A stretch of 64,000 nucleotides of DNA from CATQHW01 sp965215345 (GTDB taxonomy: Bacteria; Spirochaetota; Spirochaetia; SZUA-6; Bin103). The translations under genes were made by a program, and so were the position numbers. The DNA is taken from NCBI GenBank assembly GCA_965215345.1, contig CBDCDL010000002.1, positions 1,674,001 to 1,738,000 on the forward strand. The letters run 5' to 3'. Below the pieces are notes generated by a model. The model made no database searches. It was not told the DNA's origin and saw only the letters and a program-made list of their open reading frames with translations. Shown here one piece after another: positions 34,553 to 43,659 of this stretch; positions within the stretch are counted from its first letter, which is position 1, and each line of letters opens with the position of its first letter.

Positions 34553-34774
34553 TCAACCCTTGGGGGACGACTTCAGCAGCCGGTCGATGAGGACGAAGGC
34601 GAGCGCGGCGCGCTCGTTGCGTGACAGGTTCTGCTCCAGCCCCTGGAGGGCGGCGCGGATACGCGGGCCGCTGTCGGGATCGGCGTCGGCCAACTGGAAC
34701 GCCCGTTCGAGCTGCACTTGGTTGATGCAGTAGACCGATTCGCCGCCGGTCAGGTCGACCGGCTGCACTGCCAT
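34553..34774 (-). CDS. Small protein of unknown function downstream of erpA
   Basis: 73 residues, cytoplasmic, helical and acidic (QLERAFQLADADPDSGPRIR, then LSRNERAALAFVLIDRLLKS). I do not recognise it. Residue usage looks coding, and it begins 24 bases after the erpA stop on the same strand, so it may be cotranscribed. The CDS at 34316-34510 lies further down the same strand. Confidence 0.5.
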   Translation of the reverse strand: MAVQPVDLTGGESVYCINQVQLERAFQLADADPDSGPRIRAALQGLEQNLSRNERAALAFVLIDRLLKSSPKG

Positions 34775-34798
34775 GCGCTGCCGACCCCGTGTCAGCCG

Positions 34799-35143
34799 CT
34801 ACAGGGCGAAGCTGGCCCCGCAGCCACACGCCTTGGTGGCGTTCGGATTGCTGAAGCGGAAGCCCATGCTCACCAAGTCGTCGGAGTAGTCGACGTCGAG
34901 ATGGTGCAGATACCCGGCGCTGTTGCGGTCCGCGAGGAGGGTGACCCCGTCCCGGTCGTAGACCACGACGTCGAACGGTGTGCGGGTCTCGTCCATCGAC
35001 GCCTGATAGGTCATGCCGGAGCAGCCGCCCTCGGTGACCCAGAGGCGCAGGAACCCGTTGTCCGACGCGAGCCTGCGAATCTCCTCCCTGGCCCGTTCGC
35101 TGATGGAGACCGAGTAGGGCATGGTGGCCGTAACGTCACTCAT
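34799..35143 (-). CDS. erpA: Iron-sulfur cluster insertion protein, ErpA/IscA family
   Basis: 114 residues. The three conserved cysteines are present: GGCSGMTY and the C-terminal CGCGASF. It carries and delivers iron-sulfur clusters to apoproteins in the cytoplasm. LipA and QueG, both iron-sulfur enzymes, are encoded elsewhere in the window and could be clients, but no operon links them. It is divergent from the Uma2 gene with a 123-base gap. Confidence 0.87.
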   Translation of the reverse strand: MSDVTATMPYSVSISERAREEIRRLASDNGFLRLWVTEGGCSGMTYQASMDETRTPFDVVVYDRDGVTLLADRNSAGYLHHLDVDYSDDLVSMGFRFSNPNATKACGCGASFAL

Positions 35144-35266
35144 CGTCTCTCCAGGATACGCCCGCAGTCGGAGAAGATCAACGCGCGCAATCTACCCCCT
35201 TGGCCGCGATCGCAACGCGCAGGCTCCATTGCCGGACGTCCTTCCGTTCTCGTACCCTTGAGTCCC

Positions 35267-36235
35267 ATGGCCGAGCCGATCACGACCACCATGCCGAGGC
35301 CGGCGTCCGCGCGGCGCCAGTCGCCGGCACCCGAGTTCCCGGGCTGCCGTCCGATGCGCATACCGCGCGACCAGATCGGCGACTGCGACATCCGCTTCGA
35401 GTACTGGGACGCGGACACCGAGATCGCGATGATCTGCGAGCCAGTCAGCTACTACCACGAACGCCCCGCATCGCGCCTCGCCCGGCTGGCCGACCGGATC
35501 GCGGCGGCGCGAGGCGCGCCGATCGAGGCGGTCGGGCACACCGACCTGCTGGTGCGCAACGCGCGCGGCGAGCGGCAACGCATCATGCAGGCCGACCAGA
35601 TCCTGTTTCTGCGTCCCGCGCAGACCATGCCCCAGGGCAAAGTGATCGAGGTGGGCGCCGACTCCCTGCCGGACGTGGTGCTGGAGGTGGACAACACCAC
35701 GGACGTGCGCCGCGGCAAGCTCGCCCTGTACGAGTCCTGGGGATTTCCTGAAGTGTGGGTCGAGGTGCCGGACAAGCCCGATGAGAGCCGTCCGGCGTCG
35801 GCGAGTCCGGGCTTGACGATCCACCTGCGGGAGGCTGGACACTTTCGCCCGGCGCTCGTGAGCCGCGCATTGCCGGGCTGGACCGCCGACGAGATACATT
35901 TCGCGCTGAACGAGCCGGAGCTGTCTGCGGAGACGACCGCAGCGTTGCGCCGCGTGGGCCGGTCTCTGGGCGCGACGGAGGGTACCGGCCCGGATGACGA
36001 TCCGTTCCTGCGCGAAGAGCGCAGGGAGAGCCACGCCGCAGGTTGGTCAAAAGGCCGCACGGAAGCGCAGCGCGCGCATGCGCTGAAGGTGCTCAAGGCG
36101 CGCGGCGTTTCGGTGTCGGCATCGCTGGCCGAGCAGTTGGCGCAGATGGAGGGAGTCGGCGAGCGTCTGGTCGATGCGGCGTTGGCGTGCCGCGACGAGG
36201 AAGAGTTCCTGCGCTCGGTGTCTGCCCGGACGTAG
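35267..36235 (+). CDS. Uma2-family (DUF820) PD-(D/E)XK nuclease-like protein
   Basis: 322 residues. The Uma2 core reads LPDVVLEVDNTTDVRRGKL then YESWGFPEVWVEVP, where the Asp and Glu-Val-Asp elements form the putative PD-(D/E)XK site. The N-terminal part (FEYWDADTEIAMICEPVSYY) fits the family. The C-terminal 90 residues, with ESHAAGWSKGRTEAQRAHAL and KARGVSVSASLAEQLAQ, resemble the tails of Rpn-type proteins. The family is widespread and poorly characterised. Confidence 0.75.
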   Translation: MAEPITTTMPRPASARRQSPAPEFPGCRPMRIPRDQIGDCDIRFEYWDADTEIAMICEPVSYYHERPASRLARLADRIAAARGAPIEAVGHTDLLVRNARGERQRIMQADQILFLRPAQTMPQGKVIEVGADSLPDVVLEVDNTTDVRRGKLALYESWGFPEVWVEVPDKPDESRPASASPGLTIHLREAGHFRPALVSRALPGWTADEIHFALNEPELSAETTAALRRVGRSLGATEGTGPDDDPFLREERRESHAAGWSKGRTEAQRAHALKVLKARGVSVSASLAEQLAQMEGVGERLVDAALACRDEEEFLRSVSART

Positions 36236-36413
36236 CGCCGGTGCGTGCCGTATGCTTGCTCCGGCACCAGAGTGCGCAGGCTGCTTGAGCGGCGCCCCGG
36301 CTGCGAGGTCCAGATGCATGACCAAGCCGCATCCGGCAGGGTCAGCTTCTCACCGGCCGCGCGCGTGCGTATGATCTGGAGGCAATGTACGCAACAATCA
36401 CCGTGAGGGACCG

Positions 36414-36758
36414 ATGATCAGCAACGCAGACCTGAGCAAGGCGCAGACGGTCGAGAACCCCGAGGGCATCTTCCGCACCACCCTGTCGTTCGGGGACGAA
36501 TCGATGCTCTGCCACTTCAGGATGACCAAGGGCTCGCGCATCCCGCTGCACAATCACGTGGCGGTACAGAACGGTTTCGTCATCCGCGGCAAGCTGAAGT
36601 TCCACAAGGGGCAGGAGGGCGACACCTTCGTCGCCGCGGCCGGCTCCAGCTATTTCTTCGCATCCGAGGAGTTCCACGGCTGCGAGGTGCTGGAGGACAC
36701 CGAGGCGGTGGAGTGCTTCTCGCCCATGCGCCCGGAGTACGCGCCGGACGCGAGCTGA
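36414..36758 (+). CDS. Cupin-domain protein
   Basis: 114 residues, single cupin barrel. Motif 1 reads IPLHNHVAVQNGFVIRGKL and motif 2 region is GSSYFFASEEFHGCEV, giving three histidines and a glutamine/glutamate set for metal binding. The function is not predictable from sequence: small cupins may be sugar epimerases, dioxygenases or sensors. GAGGGA precedes the start. The 178 bases upstream hold nothing recognisable. Confidence 0.75.
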   Translation: MISNADLSKAQTVENPEGIFRTTLSFGDESMLCHFRMTKGSRIPLHNHVAVQNGFVIRGKLKFHKGQEGDTFVAAAGSSYFFASEEFHGCEVLEDTEAVECFSPMRPEYAPDAS

Positions 36759-36782
36759 GCTCGCGGTGGCGGTGGAGCGACC

Positions 36783-37190
36783 ATGCCGTGCGGCGACCAG
36801 ACCGAGTTGCTGACGCTGGAGCTGGATAGCCGGGACCGCATCCGCAGCTTCACGCTCGACAAGCGCACCTGCCACCAGCCGGTGGGAGGCGCTGCGCTGC
36901 TGCCGGTGATCCGCGACATGCCTGCGCGCGCGCTGCTCGACGCCCCAGCCGACGATCTGATAGATCCCCGGCTGGACGACGTGCAGGCGTTCATGCTGAC
37001 CAAGCAGCTCTTCGCGCTGCAGGGCGCGATCGAGGTGATGTACGGCCTGCCCGAGAACGGCCATCCGCAGGCGTTCGAGCTGCACGAGCTGGAACATGAC
37101 GCTGACGGGACCCGACTCGCCGGCGAGATCGCGATCAACATCATCGCGGAGCAGATCAGCTCCTGCGGCGGCTGCCGCTGCTCCCTGTAG
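36783..37190 (+). CDS. NifU/IscU N-terminal-like iron-sulfur scaffold-related protein
   Basis: 135 residues. It begins MPCGDQTELLTLELDSRDRI and continues SFTLDKRTCHQPVGGAALL. The CGD motif and a second cysteine about 33 residues later match the start of IscU/NifU scaffolds. The C-terminus has a further Cys cluster, SSCGGCRCSL. The family is a tentative call because the spacing to the third cysteine is unusual. It is 16 bases upstream of queG, an iron-sulfur enzyme, which fits a cluster-handling role. Confidence 0.5.
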   Translation: MPCGDQTELLTLELDSRDRIRSFTLDKRTCHQPVGGAALLPVIRDMPARALLDAPADDLIDPRLDDVQAFMLTKQLFALQGAIEVMYGLPENGHPQAFELHELEHDADGTRLAGEIAINIIAEQISSCGGCRCSL

Positions 37191-37206
37191 CGCCGGCAGC
37201 GTCGCC

Positions 37207-38334
37207 ATGGGCGACCTGGACCTGATCCGGGACGCCGCCGGGCGGGTCGGCCTGGACCTGCTGGGCATCACCGCGCCGCGCGGCTCCCAGGTCGCCCAGC
37301 GCCGCTTCGAGCGCTGGATCGAGCTCGACCGGCACGGCGAGATGCGCTACCTGGAGCGCCACGCGCCTGCCAAGACCGATGCCGGCGCCCTGTTGGAAGA
37401 CTGCGCGTCGGTGATCGTCGTGGGGCTCAGTTACAACCGCCGGCGGCCCCGCGGGTCCCACCCGGAGGCGCTTGCCGCGATGGAGCCGGCGACCACATCC
37501 GCGCCGGGCGGCCCGCGCGCCGCCGCCGGCCGCGTCGGCATGTACGCGTGGGGGCGTGACTACCACCGCGTGCTGCGCGGCAAGCTGCGCGATCTGATCA
37601 AGACGCTTCAGGAGGCGATGCCGGGCGAGCGCTTCCTGTGGGGCGCTGATGCCACGCCGTTGCTGGAGACCCACTACGCTGCCCGCGCCGGCCTGGGCTT
37701 CCAGGGCAAGCACACGCTATTGATCCATCGCACGCTCGGGAGCTGGTTCGTGATCGGCGAGGTGCTGACCACGGCCTCGCTGCCTGCGGCGACCCCGGAG
37801 CCGGCGCCCGGCCGGCGGTCGCGCTGCGGCACGGCGTGCAACCACTGTCGCGACGTCTGCCCGACCGGCGCGCTGGATGACGAGTGGCGGATCGACGGCC
37901 GCCGCTGCATCTCCTATCTCACCATCGAGCACCAGGGATCGATTCCGGTCGAGCTGCGGCCGCTGATCGGCGACTGGCTGTTCGGCTGCGACCTCTGTCA
38001 GGAGGCATGTCCGTGGAACGTGCGCGCCGCGCCGACCATGGAGCCGGACTTCACTGCCGACCGCGCAGGGCCGACGGTCGACGTGGCCGAGGTGCTGGCC
38101 ATCGAGGATCACGACCAGCTCGCCGCCCGGTTCGCCGGCACGCCGTTGATGCGCGCCGGCCGCCGCGGCCTGGTGCGCAACGCCTGCGTCGTCGCCGCCA
38201 ACGTGGGCGCGCACCATCTGCTGGAGACGCTTCAGACCCTGACCCGGGACGAGGACCCGGTGGTGGCCGAGCACGCGCGCTGGGCGTGCGACCGGCTGCG
38301 CGCGGCTCCCGCGGCCCCGGAGGTGTCCGAATGA
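37207..38334 (+). CDS. queG: Epoxyqueuosine reductase
   Basis: 375 residues. The family start GLDLLGIT and RYLERHAPAK are followed by YAWGRDYHRVL. Two 4Fe-4S motifs appear (CNHCRDVCPTGAL and CDLCQEACPWN), then a C-terminal HEAT-like region (LVRNACVVAANVG and DPVVAEHARWA). It reduces epoxyqueuosine to queuosine in tRNA using cobalamin. The stop overlaps mnmE (ATGA), which places it in a run of tRNA wobble-modification genes (queG, mnmE, mnmG). Confidence 0.92.
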   Translation: MGDLDLIRDAAGRVGLDLLGITAPRGSQVAQRRFERWIELDRHGEMRYLERHAPAKTDAGALLEDCASVIVVGLSYNRRRPRGSHPEALAAMEPATTSAPGGPRAAAGRVGMYAWGRDYHRVLRGKLRDLIKTLQEAMPGERFLWGADATPLLETHYAARAGLGFQGKHTLLIHRTLGSWFVIGEVLTTASLPAATPEPAPGRRSRCGTACNHCRDVCPTGALDDEWRIDGRRCISYLTIEHQGSIPVELRPLIGDWLFGCDLCQEACPWNVRAAPTMEPDFTADRAGPTVDVAEVLAIEDHDQLAARFAGTPLMRAGRRGLVRNACVVAANVGAHHLLETLQTLTRDEDPVVAEHARWACDRLRAAPAAPEVSE

Positions 38335-39704
38335 GCACCGCTGCGCCCGCCGAGGACACCGTGGTGGCGGTCGCCACCCCGCCCGGCACCGGGGCGCTGG
38401 CGATCGTACGGCTGTCGGGCCCGCAGGCGATCGCTGCGGTGGCCGCCTGTTTCCGCGGCGCGGACCTCCGGCAGGTCGCCTCGCACACCGCCCACCACGG
38501 CTACCTCGTCGCGGGCTCCGAGCCGGTCGACGACGTCGTGGTCACCGTGTTCCGGGCGCCGCGCTCCTATACCGGCGAGGACTGCGTGGAGATCACCTGT
38601 CACGGCAACCCGCTGCTGGCCGCGCGCATCGTCGACACGCTGCTGGCCGGCGAACCGCCGGTGGCCGCCGCCGGTCCGGGCGAGTTCACCAGGCGCGCCT
38701 TTCTCTCGGGCAGGCTCGACCTCTCGCAGGCGGAGGCCGTGGCGGACCTGATCCGCGGCTCGGCCGACACCGCCCTGCGCGGCGCGCGCGCCCGCCTGGA
38801 CGGCGCGGTGGCCGCGGTGGTCGAGCCGATCCGCGAGGGACTGCTGGATGCGCTGAGCGAGCTGGAGGTGGAGCTGGACTTCGCCGAGGCGGAGGGCGAC
38901 CTGGCCGACCGCGGCGCGGTTCGCGCCCATCTGGAGGCGGTGGCCGATCTGCTGGCCCGTGCGGCAGAGGACCCGCTGCACGCCGAAGTGCCGTACGACG
39001 GTGTCAACGCGGCCATCCTCGGGCCACCCAACGTGGGCAAGTCGTCGCTCCTCAACCGGCTGGTCGGCAGCGAGCGGGCGATCGTCGACGCCGCCCCCGG
39101 CACCACCCGCGACGTGGTCCGGGAGGAGCTGTCCATCGCCGGCATGCACGTGCGGCTGGAGGACACCGCCGGCATCCGTGCCGGGGCGAGCAGCGTCGAG
39201 CGGACCGGCATCGAGCGCACCCGGGAGGCGGCGGCGCAGGCCGACGTGGCGGTCCTGGTCGGCGACGCCCGCTCCGGCTGGTCGCCCGAGGTGCGGGCAG
39301 AGGTGGAGGAGCTGGTTCCCGCCGGACGCCTGATCCCGGTGCTCAACAAGGCCGACCTGTTGAACGGGACGCCGCCCGCCCCGGCGCCCGACGGCGCGCT
39401 GCTGGTGTCGGCCCGTACCGGCGACGGCATCCGGGAGCTGGCGGCCGCCCTGCGCGACCGGGCGGCCGGCGTCGACTACACCGAGCGCGGCGCCGCCGTC
39501 GCGGGCGCGCGCCACCGCCGAGCGCTGCGCGACGCACTGGCCGAGGTCGAGACCGCCGATCGGCTGCTCGCCGCCGGCACCGAGGCGGAGCTGGTCGCCG
39601 TGCATCTGCGCAAGGCGGCCGTCTGCCTGGACGAGATCCTGGGCGTGGTGACCACTGACGACATCCTGAACCGCATCTTCTCGCGGTTCTGCATCGGCAA
39701 GTGA
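38331..39704 (+). CDS. mnmE: tRNA modification GTPase MnmE
   Basis: 457 residues, full length. N-terminal TrmE fold (DTVVAVATPPGTGALAIVRLSG), helical domain, then an inserted G domain with GPPNVGKSS, EDTAGIRAG and NKADL. The C-terminal FCIGK carries the conserved cysteine. With MnmG it installs the carboxymethylaminomethyl group at wobble uridine. Its stop overlaps the mnmG start. Confidence 0.95.
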   Translation: MSTAAPAEDTVVAVATPPGTGALAIVRLSGPQAIAAVAACFRGADLRQVASHTAHHGYLVAGSEPVDDVVVTVFRAPRSYTGEDCVEITCHGNPLLAARIVDTLLAGEPPVAAAGPGEFTRRAFLSGRLDLSQAEAVADLIRGSADTALRGARARLDGAVAAVVEPIREGLLDALSELEVELDFAEAEGDLADRGAVRAHLEAVADLLARAAEDPLHAEVPYDGVNAAILGPPNVGKSSLLNRLVGSERAIVDAAPGTTRDVVREELSIAGMHVRLEDTAGIRAGASSVERTGIERTREAAAQADVAVLVGDARSGWSPEVRAEVEELVPAGRLIPVLNKADLLNGTPPAPAPDGALLVSARTGDGIRELAAALRDRAAGVDYTERGAAVAGARHRRALRDALAEVETADRLLAAGTEAELVAVHLRKAAVCLDEILGVVTTDDILNRIFSRFCIGK

Positions 39705-41593
39705 ACGGCGTTCCGCCGGCGGTCGATGTGGTCGTGCTCGGCGGCGGCCACGCCGGCATCGAGGCGGCCAGCGCCGCGGCGCGCATGGGTTGCTCGGTGG
39801 CGCTGGTCACCATGGATCGCGATGCGATCGGCCGGATGTCGTGCAACCCCGCGATCGGCGGCACCGCCAAGGCTCACCTCGTGCACGAGGTGGACGCCCT
39901 CGGCGGCGTGATGGGCGAGCTGGCCGACCGCGCCGGCATCCAGTTCCGGATCCTCAACCGCTCCAAGGGGCCGGCCGTCTGGTCGACCCGCTGCCAGTCG
40001 GACCGCGACTCCTATGCTCGCTGCGCGCGCGAGCACGTGGAGTCGCTCGACGCGGTGCGCATCGTCACGGGCACCATCGTCGCCGCGGAGCGCGACGCGG
40101 CCGGCGGCGTGTCCGCCGTGCTGCTCGACGACGGCCGGCACATCGCCTGCCGGGCGCTGGTGATCGCCTCCGGCACCTTCCTCGACGCGGTCATGTACAC
40201 CGGCCTGGAGCCCACTGCGGGGGGCCGCGCCGGCGAGGCGGCGGCGGTCGGCCTGGCCGGCTGGCTGGCTCGCGCCGGCCTGCTGACCCACCGCCTCAAG
40301 ACCGGCACGCCGCCCCGCCTGTACCGCGACTCGATCGACTTCTCCGTGTGCGACGAGCAGCCCGGCGACGCCGATCCGCAGCCGTTCTCGGGGCGCACCG
40401 ATCGCGCCTCCTTTCCCGTCATGCCGCAGGTGAGCTGCCACATCACCAGCACCACCGCGGCTACCCACGAGGTGTTGCGCACCGGCTTCGACCGCTCGCC
40501 GATCTTCACGGGGGCGATCGCCGGCCGCGGACCGCGCTACTGCCCGTCGATCGAGGACAAGCTGGTCCGTTTCGCCGGCCGCGACCGGCACCAGCTCTTC
40601 ATCGAGCCGGACGGCCTGGACAGCGACCTGATCTACCTCAACGGCTTCTCCACGTCGCTGCCTCCGGAGGTGCAGGTGGCGGCGCTGGTCACCATCCCCG
40701 GTCTGGAGCGCGCGCGCGTGGCGCGTCCGGGCTATGCGGTCGAGTACGAGAGCGTGCCGGCATACCAGCTCGGGCCGACCCTGGAGACGCACGCCGTGCC
40801 GGGCCTGTTCCTGGCCGGCCAGGTGTGCGGGACCTCCGGCTACGAGGAGGCGGCGGCGCTGGGTCTGATGGCCGGCATCAACGCCGCCTTCCGGGTGCAG
40901 GGCCGGCCGCCGTTCACGCTGGGACGCAGCGAGGCGTACATCGGCGTGATGATCGACGACCTGACCACCCGCGAGTGGCGCGAGCCCTACCGCATGTTCA
41001 CTTCGCGCGCCGAGCACCGGCTGGTGCTGCGCCAGGACAACGCGGAGCGGCGCCTCGCCCACTACGGCCATCGGTTCGGGCTGGTCGGCGACGCCCACTA
41101 CCGGCGCGTGACGGATCGGGAGGGGGCGGCGGAACGAGCTCTGCTCGCGCTGGAGGCCGGCCGAGCCGAACCCGCGGCGGTGGAAGCGTTGCTGCGCGCC
41201 GCCGGCACCGCGCCGATCGGCGCCCCTGCCTCGCTCGCCAGCCTGGCGCGCCGCCCGGAGGTGCCGTTCCCGGACCTGCTGAGGGCCGGCGGAGCGGCGG
41301 ACATCCCGGATCTGCGCGCCCTGCTGACTGACGCACCGCTCCGCGACCAGGTGGCCGCGGAAGTGCGCTATGCCGGCTACATCCGGCGCGAGCTCAAGCT
41401 CATCGCGCGGCAGGCGAAGCACGAGGCGGTCCGCATACCCGAATCGTTCGACTACGCGGCCGTGCGGGCGCTGTCAGCAGAGGCGGCCGAGACGCTCGCT
41501 CGCATCCGGCCGGTCAGCATCGGCCAGGCATCGCGGGTCGCCGGCGTCACCCCGGCCGACCTCAACGTGCTGAGCGTCGCGCTGCGCCGCTGA
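39701..41593 (+). CDS. mnmG: tRNA uridine-5-carboxymethylaminomethyl modification enzyme MnmG
   Basis: 630 residues. FAD-binding VVLGGGHAGIEAASAAARMG, MSCNPAIGGTAKAHLVHEVD, RILNRSKGPAVWSTRCQSDR and TGTPPRL are family signatures. The C-terminal helical domain holds FTSRAEHRL and IPESFDYAAVRALSAEA. It starts at GTG overlapping mnmE, and the pair is coupled, as expected since they act as one complex. Confidence 0.95.
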   Translation: MNGVPPAVDVVVLGGGHAGIEAASAAARMGCSVALVTMDRDAIGRMSCNPAIGGTAKAHLVHEVDALGGVMGELADRAGIQFRILNRSKGPAVWSTRCQSDRDSYARCAREHVESLDAVRIVTGTIVAAERDAAGGVSAVLLDDGRHIACRALVIASGTFLDAVMYTGLEPTAGGRAGEAAAVGLAGWLARAGLLTHRLKTGTPPRLYRDSIDFSVCDEQPGDADPQPFSGRTDRASFPVMPQVSCHITSTTAATHEVLRTGFDRSPIFTGAIAGRGPRYCPSIEDKLVRFAGRDRHQLFIEPDGLDSDLIYLNGFSTSLPPEVQVAALVTIPGLERARVARPGYAVEYESVPAYQLGPTLETHAVPGLFLAGQVCGTSGYEEAAALGLMAGINAAFRVQGRPPFTLGRSEAYIGVMIDDLTTREWREPYRMFTSRAEHRLVLRQDNAERRLAHYGHRFGLVGDAHYRRVTDREGAAERALLALEAGRAEPAAVEALLRAAGTAPIGAPASLASLARRPEVPFPDLLRAGGAADIPDLRALLTDAPLRDQVAAEVRYAGYIRRELKLIARQAKHEAVRIPESFDYAAVRALSAEAAETLARIRPVSIGQASRVAGVTPADLNVLSVALRR

Positions 41594-41609
41594 CGCAGGC
41601 TCCTCCATC

Positions 41610-42248
41610 GTGCCGAACCGCGAACTGATCGCCCGCCGCGACCTGTCGCCGAGCGCCTACGTGCTGCGCATCGAGCGGGGGGACATGCAGTTCACCCCCG
41701 GGCAGTACATCACCGTGGGCGCCGCCGGCGACGTCGAGTCCAGGGAGTACTCCGTGTACTCCGGCGCCGAAGACCCCTGTCTGGAGGTCTTGATCAAGGA
41801 GGTGTCCGGCGGATCCGTCTCCCGCCGGTTGCGGCGCCTGCCGCCGGGCAGCCCGCTGGCCGTGGAGGGGCCGTTCGGCTTCTTCACCACCGCCGCCGAG
41901 CACGCGCGTCGTCCGCTCCTGTTCGTGGCGTCGGGCACCGGCATCGCGCCGTTCCGGTCCATGGTGCGCAGCGATCCCGCGCTGGACTACCTGTTGCTGC
42001 ACGGCGTCAGAACGCTCGACGACTGCTACGAGTCGGATGCGTATGCGGCAGACCGGTACGTCCCGTGCGTGAGCCGCGGCCCCGGCGGGTTCCAGGGCCG
42101 GGTCACCGACTACCTGCGCGAGCACCCGGTCGCCGCGTCCACGCCCTGCTTTCTGTGCGGCAACAGCGCCATGATCTTCGCCGCCTTCGACCTCCTCAAG
42201 CGGCAGGGCGTGCCGAGCGAGGACCTGTTCGCCGAGGTCTATTTCTGA
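41610..42248 (+). CDS. Ferredoxin/flavodoxin-NADP reductase-like FAD oxidoreductase
   Basis: 212 residues, shorter than typical 250-residue enzymes. The FAD motif is SREYSVYSG, the nicotinamide motif ASGTGIAPFRSM, and the NADP domain contains FLCGNSAMIF. It moves electrons between NAD(P)H and a small carrier. The GTG start lies 16 bases after mnmG, so it may be cotranscribed. The acceptor is unknown. Confidence 0.8.
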   Translation: MPNRELIARRDLSPSAYVLRIERGDMQFTPGQYITVGAAGDVESREYSVYSGAEDPCLEVLIKEVSGGSVSRRLRRLPPGSPLAVEGPFGFFTTAAEHARRPLLFVASGTGIAPFRSMVRSDPALDYLLLHGVRTLDDCYESDAYAADRYVPCVSRGPGGFQGRVTDYLREHPVAASTPCFLCGNSAMIFAAFDLLKRQGVPSEDLFAEVYF

Positions 42249-42291
42249 CCATCACGGCGCCAGCGTGCCGAGGGTACGGCGATCATATCGA

Positions 42292-42318
42292 ATTGCATGA
42301 TTATGTTTCGCATGCAAT
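42292..42318 (+). promoter_or_regulatory. Perfect inverted repeat in an AT-rich promoter region
   Basis: ATTGCATG at 42292-42299 is the exact reverse complement of CATGCAAT at 42311-42318, spaced by 11 bases. The 55 bases around it are far more AT-rich than the rest of the window. It ends 12 bases before the DUF4143 ATPase start. It could be an operator for a dimeric repressor or part of the promoter. Confidence 0.5.
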
Positions 42319-42330
42319 ATTGAAATAGAG

Positions 42331-43482
42331 ATGCCGGAATACACGCGATTGCTGCGGTTGCAGACTGACTCACCGGTAACGTTCTTCCTCTGGGGACCGC
42401 GGCAGACGGGCAAGAGCACCCTGCTCGGGGCCGAGTTTCCCGACGTGCCGTGGGTCGACCTGCTGCGACCGGAGACCTACCGGCGCTATCTGCAGAACCC
42501 GGAGTTGCTGATCGACGAACAGCGCCGACACGGCAGCGACTTCATCGTGATCGACGAGGTGCAGAAGGTGCCGGCACTCCTGGACGCCGTGCACTGGCTC
42601 ATCGAGCACCGCGGCGTCCACTTCGCCCTCTGCGGATCCAGTGCCCGCAAGGTTCGCCGAGGCCAGGCCAATCTCCTCGGTGGGCGGGGCGAACGGAGGG
42701 AGCTGCACGGCCTCTCGGCGATGGAAGTAGGGTCCGGAGTGGATCTGGTCCGACTGCTGAATCGCGGCTATCTGCCCCCCATCCACGACGCGGACCGACC
42801 GCTGCCGTTGCTGGATGCCTACGTCTCCCAGTACCTGAAGGAGGAGATCGCCGCCGAGGGGCTGACGCGGCGGCTGCCCGCCTACGCCGACTTCCTCGGT
42901 CTGGCAGCGCTGTCCGACGGCGATGTGGTCAACTACACGACCATCGCCCGCGACACCGGCGTTTCCAGCCGGACGGTCCGCGGGTACTTCGAGATCCTCG
43001 AGGACACGCTGCTGGGGAGATTCCTCCCGGCGTACCGGCGGCGTCCGAAGCGGAGGGTCGTGACCTCGCCGAAGTTCTACTTCGGTGATGTCGGCGTGGT
43101 GAACTTCCTGGCCAAGCGGGGGACGGTGCAGCCCGGCAGCGAGCTGTTCGGCAAGGCGTTCGAGAACTGGGTGTTCCACGAGCTGTGCTGTTACAATTCG
43201 TACCGCGCCCGCTACGCCGACTTCTCCTACTGGCGTCTGAGCTCGGGCATCGAAGTCGATTTCGTGGTCAACCACATCGACTGCGCCGTGGAGGCCAAGG
43301 CGGTCACCCGGTCGCGGGGCGATCACGCCAAAGGGCTGCGGGAGCTGAAGCTCGACCATCCGGAGACCAGGCGCCGTATCATCGTGTCGCTGGACCCCCA
43401 CGATCGCACCACCGAGGACGGCATCGAGCTGCTTCATCACACCACCTTCCTGACGCAACTCTGGGACGGGACTTTGTTCTAA
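42331..43482 (+). CDS. AAA ATPase with DUF4143 domain
   Basis: 383 residues. Walker A GPRQTGKST near 22 and Walker B FIVIDEVQKVP are followed by a winged-helix-like region (VNYTTIARDTGVSSRTVRGYF) and the DUF4143 block GKAFENWVFHEL with YWRLSSGIEVDFVV. The last motif resembles a PD-(D/E)XK nuclease core. These ATPases are common in accessory DNA and have no settled function. The AT-rich upstream region suggests acquisition by transfer. Confidence 0.83.
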   Translation: MPEYTRLLRLQTDSPVTFFLWGPRQTGKSTLLGAEFPDVPWVDLLRPETYRRYLQNPELLIDEQRRHGSDFIVIDEVQKVPALLDAVHWLIEHRGVHFALCGSSARKVRRGQANLLGGRGERRELHGLSAMEVGSGVDLVRLLNRGYLPPIHDADRPLPLLDAYVSQYLKEEIAAEGLTRRLPAYADFLGLAALSDGDVVNYTTIARDTGVSSRTVRGYFEILEDTLLGRFLPAYRRRPKRRVVTSPKFYFGDVGVVNFLAKRGTVQPGSELFGKAFENWVFHELCCYNSYRARYADFSYWRLSSGIEVDFVVNHIDCAVEAKAVTRSRGDHAKGLRELKLDHPETRRRIIVSLDPHDRTTEDGIELLHHTTFLTQLWDGTLF

Positions 43483-43659
43483 CTCCATCTCGGACGCTAC
43501 TGCCGTTCATCGAGAATTGCCGGCTCGGCTCTGGTGGACTTGACCGGTCGGTCGGCAACGGGGTAGCTTGGCGCTTCGCCCGCGAGGTGAGGTGACCGCC
43601 ACCGACCGCGTGGCCTGTTCTCTCCGGCGCGGGCAGACGCTCGCACACGGAGGTTGAGC

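Noticed and set aside
39476..41422. Long minus-strand frame opposite mnmG
   Set aside because: Antisense shadow of a highly conserved gene.
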